Part shown: positions 58,651 to 64,000 of the stretch, in pieces | Layout of the letters: the number at the start of each line of letters is the position of its first letter | Position numbering within the stretch: position 1 is the first letter of the stretch | DNA from: DASVDE01 sp963740065 | GTDB taxonomy: Bacteria > Actinomycetota > Thermoleophilia > Solirubrobacterales > 70-9 | Length of the DNA: 64,000 bases | Direction of reading: 5' to 3' | Assembly (NCBI GenBank): GCA_963740065.1 | Contig: CAVUCS010000006.1 | Location: 124,001 to 188,000 of the forward strand | Program-made: the position numbers and the translations under genes | Notes under the pieces: generated by a model | What the model saw: only the letters and a program-made list of their open reading frames with translations | What the model was told of the DNA's origin: nothing | The model's database searches: none

Positions 58651-59364
58651 CTAGCCAGGAAAGCGTCCCTCGGCCTCCAGCTTTTGCAGGTGGGCTTCCA
58701 GCACCAGGGCGGCGGCGGGGCGGACTTCTTCGGGGACGTCGTCCCAGACCTCGGCGAGGAGGGCGTCGCGGGAGCGCTCTCCCCGGTCGAGGGCGGCGAC
58801 GAGACGGCGCTCGCGCATCTCACGGTGCTCGACGTACTCGGCGAGCTTGGCGGCCGGGTCGGTGATCCAAGGGCCGTGGCCGGGGCACATCAGGGCGATG
58901 TCCCGGGACTGGAGCAGGCGCAGCGACTCCATATAGGCGGCGAGGGAGCCGCCATCGGGCGGGACAAAGGTCGACCCCTCTCCCAACACAAGGTCACCGC
59001 TGAAGCAGACGCCGTCGGCGGTGAGAAAGCAGACGTGGTCGGCGGCGTGGCCGGGGGTGGCAAGAGCGCGCAGGCCGGCGTGCTCCTCGCCGTCGGAGGG
59101 GAGGATCGGCACCGGCCCCAGGTAGGGAGCGCCATCGGCGTGGTCGCCGTGGCTATGAGTGAGGAGGACCATCCCAATTCCACCGCGCCCATCGGCGGCG
59201 GCGCGGATCGCATCGAGATGACCGGCGTCGTTTGGACCGGGATCGATCACAACGCAGGGGTCGGACCCGTAGAGGTAGGTGTTCGTCCCCTCATGCGTCA
59301 TCGGCCCCGGGTTGGGCGCGACCATCCGCAGGATCTCGGGGTGACCGGGCGCTCCCTCGCTCAC
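58651..59364 (-). CDS. Metallo-beta-lactamase fold hydrolase
   Basis: A 237-residue hydrolase. LRMVAPNPGPMTHEGTNTYLYG, VVIDPGPNDAGHLDAI, VLLTHSHGDHADGAPYLG (the HxHxDH metal site), LRALATPGHAADHVCFLTADGVCFSGDLVLGEGS (His, Asp ligands), and MCPGHGPW (final His). C-terminal helices AKLAEYVEHREMRERRLVAAL and WDDVPEEVRPAAALVLEAHL are those of the LACTB2 subgroup, whose members include endoribonuclease-like hydrolases. GTG 59364 starts the protein. Same strand as the acylase and the WYL gene, so an operon is plausible. Confidence 0.92.
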   Translation of the reverse strand: MSEGAPGHPEILRMVAPNPGPMTHEGTNTYLYGSDPCVVIDPGPNDAGHLDAIRAAADGRGGIGMVLLTHSHGDHADGAPYLGPVPILPSDGEEHAGLRALATPGHAADHVCFLTADGVCFSGDLVLGEGSTFVPPDGGSLAAYMESLRLLQSRDIALMCPGHGPWITDPAAKLAEYVEHREMRERRLVAALDRGERSRDALLAEVWDDVPEEVRPAAALVLEAHLQKLEAEGRFPG

Positions 59365-59413
59365 GCTTTGGACTTTTTGGGGGCTATAGCAACCACAAAG
59401 TCGACAGCGACGA

Positions 59414-61462
59414 TCAGCCGGCGACCTCTCTTGCGATTGCGGCGCGGGCGTCGTCGGGCTCGAGGACGACGAGGTCGCCGGCGCCGCGGAGGATTTCGCG
59501 GACCAACCAGGAGGTTCCCGCGTAGGGGAGCTCGACGACCACGGCGCCGTCGGCAAGTTCCTCGACGACGGTGCGCTCCTCGCGTAGCCAGCGGGCCCGT
59601 TCCGGGGAGACCCATACCCGCGCGACGTGGGCGGTCGGCACCTCGCCGTGCGTCATCCAGCCCTCGACGCCGGCCAGCTCCTCGACCTCGGGGCGCGGCT
59701 CGAACGTCTCCTCGGAGAGGATCGCCTCTTTGATCCGGTCCAGCTTGAAGTGGCGAACGTCCCCTCTGCTGAGGTCGAAGCACTCCACGTACCAGCCCTC
59801 GCGACCGTTCTCCAGGCGGTAGGGCTCGACGCGGCGCTTGGTGAACTGGTCCTCGTTCTCCTTGTAGTACTGAAGCTCGAGGACGCGGCTGGCGGCGATC
59901 GACTCGTTGACGACTCGGGCGACCTCGGCGTCGTCCCCCCCACCGGGCGCGATCTCCAACCCCTCCTCGGAGGGGTCGTGGCCGAGCGCCTCGACGATCT
60001 TCGTCCGAGCGCTCTGCAGGCCGCCCTGGGGCAGGTGGTCGCCGAAGAGGTCGATCGCGGCGACCAGCGCCTTCGCCTCCAGCGGCAGCAGGCGCGCCGG
60101 GCGGGCGAAGTTGTCGCCGTAGGGCTCGGAGTCGACCTCGATCTCGTCGCCGAGGATCTCCGCGTAGAGGACGTAGGTGCCACCGCCGAAGTTGACGACG
60201 TTGAGCAGTTCGATGTCCTCCCGCAGCTCCTCGGCGGTCAGCTCCAGCCGCCGGCGCAGGTCGGCGGTCTGCAGCCGCTCCCCCTTCTTCGCGGACTCGA
60301 TCAGCATCCCGGCGAGGGTGACCAGGCGGGCGAAGCGCTCCGGGCGGATCGCCGCCTCACTGCGCCCATTGGAGCGCCGCCGCGGCGCTTCGCGCAGCGG
60401 CCGCTCGACGATCTTGGCCGCCTCGAAGCCGTTCTCGTGACGATCGTGGAGGAGGGAGAGGCGGCTCTCCGATTCCTCGCGCAGCTCCTCCGGCGCCAGC
60501 ACCTGGGCGTTCTGGCGCCAGCGCAGCACCCAGGCGATCAGCTCACGCGGGGACGCGTACTCGGTCTCGAAGATGACTCCCTTGCCCGGAGCGCCGTCTG
60601 ACTTTCTCGCCGGGCGCAGCTTCCCGTAGGCGCCGTAGTCCCGTTCGATCAGCCAGGAGATGCGGTCGCGGATGAAGACCTTTGCCGTGCCGCGCAGCTC
60701 CCCCAGCTGCCAGTCGGCACGTTGGCCGTAGTCGCGGCGGTCGAAATCCTCGGGCGGGGAGAAGTCGTGCTCGGCCTTGCTCGCGTAGCCGACCTTGCCC
60801 TGGATGCGGGAGAGGCGAAAGACGCGCACCGCATCGCGCTCATGCGCGTGGCCGATCAAATAGAACTGGCCGCCGCGGAAGACGAGGTGGAAGGGGTCGA
60901 CCTTGCGCTTCTCCGTCTCGTCGCGCTCCATCGTGTAATAGGTGAACTCGATCGTCTTGCGGCGGGAGATCGCGGTCTCGATCTTGGAGAGGCGCTGGGA
61001 GAGGTCGCGGCCGCCGGCCGATGCGGTCATCGCCATCTCGACCGGGGCGCGGTCGGTCTCGGTGACCGGGTTCGGGTGACCCCAAGCGACCTGCTGAAGG
61101 GCGAGGCGCAGCGGCTCGGCGTAGGCGAAGCCGCCGTCGGTCAGCAGGGAGAGCGCGGTGGCGAGCGCCGCCAGCTCGTTGTCGTCGAACTTGATCGCGT
61201 CGAGGTAGAAGTTCTCCGGCGGCAGCGAGTACAGCTCGGCCTCGAAGAAACCCTCGCCGGGCTTCTCCACGCCGAGCTGAATGCCGAGGCTCTCCAGCTC
61301 CGCGCGGTCGGCGTAAAAACGGCGCGCGAAGGCGTCGTCGTTCATATCGCTGTAGCCCTCGACCTCGCGCTTGATCTCCAGGGCGGAGACGGGCCTCCCC
61401 TGGGCCATCAGAAACGAGATCAAAGAGAGCTGGCGAATCAGCTTCTCTGTGTCCTTCGCCAC
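59414..61462 (-). CDS. Fused WYL-domain transcriptional regulator (PafB-PafC type)
   Basis: A 682-residue protein made of two PafB/PafC-like halves. Each half has an N-terminal helix-turn-helix (EKLIRQLSLISFLMAQGRPVSALEIKREV, and RFARLVTLAGMLIESAKKGERLQTADLRRRL) and a WYL domain (TIEFTYYTMERDETEKRKVDPFHLVFRGGQFYLIG; LELQYYKENEDQFTKRRVEPYRLENGREGWYVEC). In mycobacteria separate PafB and PafC control RecA-independent DNA damage response and are encoded next to proteasome genes; fused forms occur in related actinobacteria. No proteasome gene lies nearby in this window. ATG 61462; divergent from the small gene at 61492. Confidence 0.92.
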   Translation of the reverse strand: MAKDTEKLIRQLSLISFLMAQGRPVSALEIKREVEGYSDMNDDAFARRFYADRAELESLGIQLGVEKPGEGFFEAELYSLPPENFYLDAIKFDDNELAALATALSLLTDGGFAYAEPLRLALQQVAWGHPNPVTETDRAPVEMAMTASAGGRDLSQRLSKIETAISRRKTIEFTYYTMERDETEKRKVDPFHLVFRGGQFYLIGHAHERDAVRVFRLSRIQGKVGYASKAEHDFSPPEDFDRRDYGQRADWQLGELRGTAKVFIRDRISWLIERDYGAYGKLRPARKSDGAPGKGVIFETEYASPRELIAWVLRWRQNAQVLAPEELREESESRLSLLHDRHENGFEAAKIVERPLREAPRRRSNGRSEAAIRPERFARLVTLAGMLIESAKKGERLQTADLRRRLELTAEELREDIELLNVVNFGGGTYVLYAEILGDEIEVDSEPYGDNFARPARLLPLEAKALVAAIDLFGDHLPQGGLQSARTKIVEALGHDPSEEGLEIAPGGGDDAEVARVVNESIAASRVLELQYYKENEDQFTKRRVEPYRLENGREGWYVECFDLSRGDVRHFKLDRIKEAILSEETFEPRPEVEELAGVEGWMTHGEVPTAHVARVWVSPERARWLREERTVVEELADGAVVVELPYAGTSWLVREILRGAGDLVVLEPDDARAAIAREVAG

Positions 61463-61491
61463 GGGTCGCAGGATAGTCTCCAGCCCGCTCC

Positions 61492-61809
61492 ATGGACATC
61501 CTGCGCAATCTCTTCGGCAGCGTAACTTCCGGGATTATCCGGTTGGCGGTCACCGCCGGGATCCTCTTCCTCGTCTACCTCTTCATCGTCAAGCCGGTCC
61601 TACAGACCACCAACGACGCGATCGAGAAGAGCGGCATCAACCAAATCAGCAAGACGTTTGACGACGTCAACGTCCAGGTTCAGCGGCAGATCAAACGCTC
61701 ACTGAACGCGACGGCGCCGGGCGCGGCCAGACGCCAGCGCCTGATCCGCTGCATCCAGAATGCGCATCAGGACGTGACCCGAATCCAGCGCTGCACGCGC
61801 CGGTTCTGA
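61492..61809 (+). CDS. Small single-pass membrane protein
   Basis: A 105-residue protein: an N-terminal SVTSGIIRLAVTAGILFLVYLFIV membrane helix, then a soluble, helical, polar part (NDAIEKSGINQISKTFDDVNV, QRQIKRSLNATAPGAARRQR) with two cysteines near the end (LIRCIQNAHQDVTRIQRCTRRF). No family recognised. Divergent from the WYL gene, 29 bases between the starts; the stop is inside the structured element at 61808-61904. Confidence 0.68.
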   Translation: MDILRNLFGSVTSGIIRLAVTAGILFLVYLFIVKPVLQTTNDAIEKSGINQISKTFDDVNVQVQRQIKRSLNATAPGAARRQRLIRCIQNAHQDVTRIQRCTRRF

Positions 61810-61904
61810 CGTTTCCAGGCGTTGCCAGACAAGGACGCAGGGAGGCCGAATAGCAGCGCTATTTGGCCGACCGAGGACGCCGTATGGCAATGCCTGGGGA
61901 CGTC
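61808..61904. terminator. Nested hairpin element filling the gap between convergent genes
   Basis: Outer arms 61808-61827 and 61885-61904 pair over 20 positions with 17 matches. Inside lies a second stem, 61844-61854 with 61858-61868 (10 of 11 pairs, three-base loop). The outer arms start and end at the stop codons of the small membrane protein and the HD-domain gene, so this is probably a bidirectional terminator, but it is larger than needed and may form a structured RNA. Confidence 0.6.
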
Positions 61905-62913
61905 AGGCGGCGGCGCGCTGGGGGAAGTAGGCCGAGCCGGATAGGGCGCGGTCGAAGCGGGACCAGGACTCACCCTCGGGCAGCTCTCTCTCGAGGCGGT
62001 CGAAGCTGCCGAGGCGGCCGCCGAGGTTGTCGATCATGTGGACGAGGACGGCCTCGCGGGTGGTGGGAACGACCGGGGAGCCATGTTCAAGGGAGCCGTG
62101 GTGACTGAGGATGATGTGGAGCACCGCCTGGGCCAGGGAGGGTTCGAAGCCGGGAATCTCTTCGATCTGGCGGCGCACCTTGTAGTAACCGAGCGGGATC
62201 TCGCCCTGGAGGCGTCCCGCGTCGGTGAGGTCGATCGCCATCAGGTCGTCGTTGTAGGCCTCGGTCTTGCCGATGTCGTGAAGGAGCGCCCCGGTGACGG
62301 CGACGTCGCGGTCGATGCCCGGGAAGAAGGCGGCCGCCGCGCTGACCGCCTGGGCGACGGAGAGGGTGTGCTCAAGCAGCCCGTGGCGGTAAGCCTGGTG
62401 GTAGACCTTCGCCGCCGGCGCGTCCTGGAAGCGCGCCCAGATCTCGGACCCCTCGCCGAAGAAGGCCTCGAGCAGCTCGCGTAGCTGTGGCTCCTGGACG
62501 GTGCCGAGCAGGGCGCGCAGGTCGGTCTCCAGGCGGTCGAAGGAAATTTCCGACTCGGCGGCGAGGTCGGCCACGCGGTATTCCTCCGGCGCAGCCTCGC
62601 GCAGCTCGGCGACCTTGATCTTGGAGCCCCAGCGTTCGCTGACCTCGAAGATCCCGGTTACGAAGACGGCGGAGCCGGAGCCGGCGAGCGCGTAGCGCGC
62701 CTCGGCGTCCTCCCAGGAGACGGCCTCTACCGAGCCGCTGGCGTCACCGAGGCTGAGCCGCAGCCATGGCTCGCCGTTGCGCTTGCGGCGCAACTCCCGC
62801 TCCCGCACGGCGTACACACCCTCGACCGGCTGGCCGTCGTCGAGGTCGCGCAGCGCCACTCGTTGTGGGGCCGAGGTGTCGGTGAGGGCCTGCTGAAACA
62901 TCTCGACATTCAC
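61903..62913 (-). CDS. OB-fold/HD-domain 3'-5' exoribonuclease, YhaM-like
   Basis: A 336-residue protein. An N-terminal OB-fold nucleic-acid-binding domain (GVYAVRERELRRKRNGEPWLRLSLGDASG, AVFVTGIFEVSERWGSKIKVAEL) is followed by a linker and an HD phosphohydrolase-type domain: AYRHGLLEHTLSVAQAVSAAA, VTGALLHDIGKTEAYND (the HD motif), VLHIILSHHGSLEHGSPVVPTTREAVLVHMIDNLGG. This combination and length match Bacillus YhaM. The gene ends in the nested hairpin element. Confidence 0.88.
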   Translation of the reverse strand: MNVEMFQQALTDTSAPQRVALRDLDDGQPVEGVYAVRERELRRKRNGEPWLRLSLGDASGSVEAVSWEDAEARYALAGSGSAVFVTGIFEVSERWGSKIKVAELREAAPEEYRVADLAAESEISFDRLETDLRALLGTVQEPQLRELLEAFFGEGSEIWARFQDAPAAKVYHQAYRHGLLEHTLSVAQAVSAAAAFFPGIDRDVAVTGALLHDIGKTEAYNDDLMAIDLTDAGRLQGEIPLGYYKVRRQIEEIPGFEPSLAQAVLHIILSHHGSLEHGSPVVPTTREAVLVHMIDNLGGRLGSFDRLERELPEGESWSRFDRALSGSAYFPQRAAA

Positions 62914-62939
62914 GGTAATGAGGGGGGCGGACGGCGCGC

Positions 62940-63305
62940 TCAGAACAGGCTGCCGACCCAGTGGCCGAGAGCGACGGCGGCGAAGCCGGCGACGAGAGAG
63001 ATGCCGAGGTTGAGCCGGGCCAAGCGCAGGTGGTCGGCGCCGGCGAGGCGGTGCGAGTCCAGCATCCAGGTGGAGAAGGTGGTGAAGGAGCCGATTCCGC
63101 CGCCGGCGACGATGACCAGCGCCTCGCCGCTGAGCGCGGCCCCGGCGACGAAGCCCAACGCCAGGGTGCCGGCCAGGTTGACCGCCAGGGTCGCCACCGG
63201 GAAGCGGCCCGGAGCGTGCATAGAAATCACTTCGTCGGCGACGAGCCGGGAGACGGCGGCAAAGCCTCCGACCGCCGCGACCATGACCCAGGCGAAGGCG
63301 CTCAT
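62940..63305 (-). CDS. fluC: FluC/CrcB fluoride channel subunit (second of two)
   Basis: A 121-residue protein with four membrane helices that, in dimer, exports fluoride. GGFAAVSRLVADEVISM (conserved Arg), FPVATLAVNLAGTLALGFVAG (the channel Asn), and GGGIGSFTTFSTWMLDSHRL (the GxxGxxTTFST motif). ATG 63305 overlaps the stop of the first fluC (ATGA), so the two are cotranslated and may form a heterodimer, as in other actinobacteria and Gram-positives with paired genes. The frame is open much further upstream but only as antisense-like sequence. Confidence 0.93.
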   Translation of the reverse strand: MSAFAWVMVAAVGGFAAVSRLVADEVISMHAPGRFPVATLAVNLAGTLALGFVAGAALSGEALVIVAGGGIGSFTTFSTWMLDSHRLAGADHLRLARLNLGISLVAGFAAVALGHWVGSLF

Positions 63306-63700
63306 CGGGCTGCCTCGGTGTGCTCGACCGCCCCGCCCGCTCGGACGAAGAGGAGGCCGCCGATCAGAGTGGCGCCGCAGTAGGCGGCGGCGAGCAGGAG
63401 ATCGCCGCGGTCGACCATCTCGTAGAGCTCCAGCTGCAGGGTGGAGAAGGTGGTCAAGGTGCCGCAAAAGCCGGTGGTCAGGAGGGGGTAGGAAAAACTG
63501 GCGCCGCCGCGGTCGTGCAAGCGGGCGACTATGTAGCCGAGCAGCAGGGCTCCGACCATGTTGACCGCGAAGGTCGGCCACGGCCACTGGCCGACGCCGG
63601 TCGGGAAGGCATCGGCCAACCCGACCCGAGCGAGCGCCCCAACCATGCCACCGAGATAAACGGCGGCCAGCTCTCGCCACTCAAAGGGAGGGAGTCGCAT
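63302..63700 (-). CDS. fluC: FluC/CrcB fluoride channel subunit (first of two)
   Basis: A 132-residue membrane protein: VYLGGMVGALARVGLADAF (conserved Arg), WPTFAVNMVGALLLGYIVARL (channel Asn), LLTTGFCGTLTTFSTLQLELY (TTFST) and a last helix LLAAAYCGATLIGGLLFV. ATG 63700 (MRLPPFEWREL) is used; a TTG at 63706 is also in frame. Only 14 bases separate it from the upstream gene, leaving no room for a fluoride riboswitch. Confidence 0.93.
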   Translation of the reverse strand: MRLPPFEWRELAAVYLGGMVGALARVGLADAFPTGVGQWPWPTFAVNMVGALLLGYIVARLHDRGGASFSYPLLTTGFCGTLTTFSTLQLELYEMVDRGDLLLAAAYCGATLIGGLLFVRAGGAVEHTEAAR

Positions 63701-63714
63701 CGGCAAGGCTTCTA

Positions 63715-64000
63715 TCAGCCGGCCCGCGCGATGACGCCCGCCAGCATGCGCTTGACCGAGTCGCGCCGAGAGTCCTCAACCGGCAGGTCACCCACTCGGC
63801 GTTGCAGCTCCGCCGGATCGGCGAGGTTGTGGCGAAGCGCCTCCTCGACGAAATCCCAGTCGCGTTCTCGCCCGGCAACGCACTTGGAAATCAGAAGGTC
63901 ATGGATCTCAAGGCACCAACCGGTCGCGCCCCCGGTGTTTTCGTTTTGCACTCGGATCAACCGCTGCTCCCACCCGCTTGGCGCAGTTGCCGTCTCCGGC
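63715..64000 (-). CDS. DUF6036-like nucleotidyltransferase-related protein, C-terminal part
   Basis: Only the last ~95 residues are visible; the frame stays open to the right edge, so the gene begins outside. The segment WCLEIHDLLISKCVAGRERDWDFVEEALRHNLADPAELQRRV matches the C-terminal part of DUF6036-type proteins, which follow a nucleotidyltransferase-like N-domain. The ends read SGWEQRLIRVQNENTGG and RRDSVKRMLAGVIARAG. It is on the same strand as and just ahead of the two fluC genes. Family assignment rests on remembered motif similarity. Confidence 0.6.
   Translation of the reverse strand, partial: PETATAPSGWEQRLIRVQNENTGGATGWCLEIHDLLISKCVAGRERDWDFVEEALRHNLADPAELQRRVGDLPVEDSRRDSVKRMLAGVIARAG

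Noticed and set aside
63701..63714. Possible fluoride riboswitch ahead of the fluC pair
   Set aside because: Only 14 bases separate the first fluC from the upstream coding region, too short for the aptamer.
1..64000. tRNA, rRNA, insertion sequence or integrase genes
   Set aside because: None was recognised by eye on either strand; a dedicated tRNA or IS search was not possible here.

Overview
The window is about 64 kb of GC-rich, densely packed bacterial chromosome. Gene content suggests an actinobacterium, perhaps of the Thermoleophilia/Solirubrobacterales type: a CIRCE-controlled groES-groEL operon, a very long Lhr helicase, a fused pair of WYL regulators of the PafB-PafC kind, long-form RmlA, a DUF1906 secreted protein, two small FluC subunits and many GTG/TTG starts. 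The lineage is inference from gene content; there is no rRNA or marker phylogeny here.

Layout. 1-2.2 kb: groEL (partial), groES, a SRPBCC protein and an ASCH protein. 2.3-6.2 kb: two tandem secreted proteins made of RTX-like calcium-binding repeats, separated by two copies of a palindrome. 6.2-9.0 kb: a Crp/Fnr regulator, a hipBA toxin-antitoxin pair and a coiled-coil protein with a membrane tail. 9.1-13.7 kb: lhr, broken by two frameshifts. 13.7-52.9 kb: a large surface-polysaccharide region. It holds a polymerase/ligase, a polyprenyl-phosphate sugar transferase, rmlA-D-B-C for dTDP-L-rhamnose, a second polymerase-like protein, a Wzz-like protein, an ADP-heptose module (hldC, hldA and a GT9 heptosyltransferase), a Wzx flippase, about eight glycosyltransferases, four further sugar epimerase/dehydratases, three giant membrane proteins and methyltransferases. 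Two paralogous glycoside hydrolases, both frame-disrupted, lie near its two ends (13.7-14.9 and 48.1-49.2 kb). 46.4-54.4 kb: a secreted protein, a compact phosphopantetheinyl transferase and three two-gene toxin-antitoxin-like units (HTH/nucleotidyltransferase, Phd-VapC, RHH-MazF) plus an ORF6N protein. 54.7-64 kb: housekeeping-type genes (SulP transporter, penicillin acylase family, metallo-beta-lactamase fold, WYL regulator, HD/OB nuclease, two FluC proteins).

How the genes work together. The central region reads as a Wzx/Wzy-type pathway: nucleotide sugars (dTDP-rhamnose, ADP-heptose-like and epimerised sugars) are made, a sugar-1-phosphate is loaded on a lipid carrier, glycosyltransferases extend it, Wzx flips it and the polymerase/ligase and Wzz-like protein finish it. 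Rhamnose and heptose in one cluster is the most distinctive chemistry.

Quality warning. At least six genes are frame-disrupted and two more probably are near their 3' ends. Nearly all disruptions can be repaired by removing one base (13 apparent insertions against one apparent deletion), and the repaired genes have lengths divisible by three and family-typical lengths. This looks more like residual assembly error than gene decay, but both are possible.
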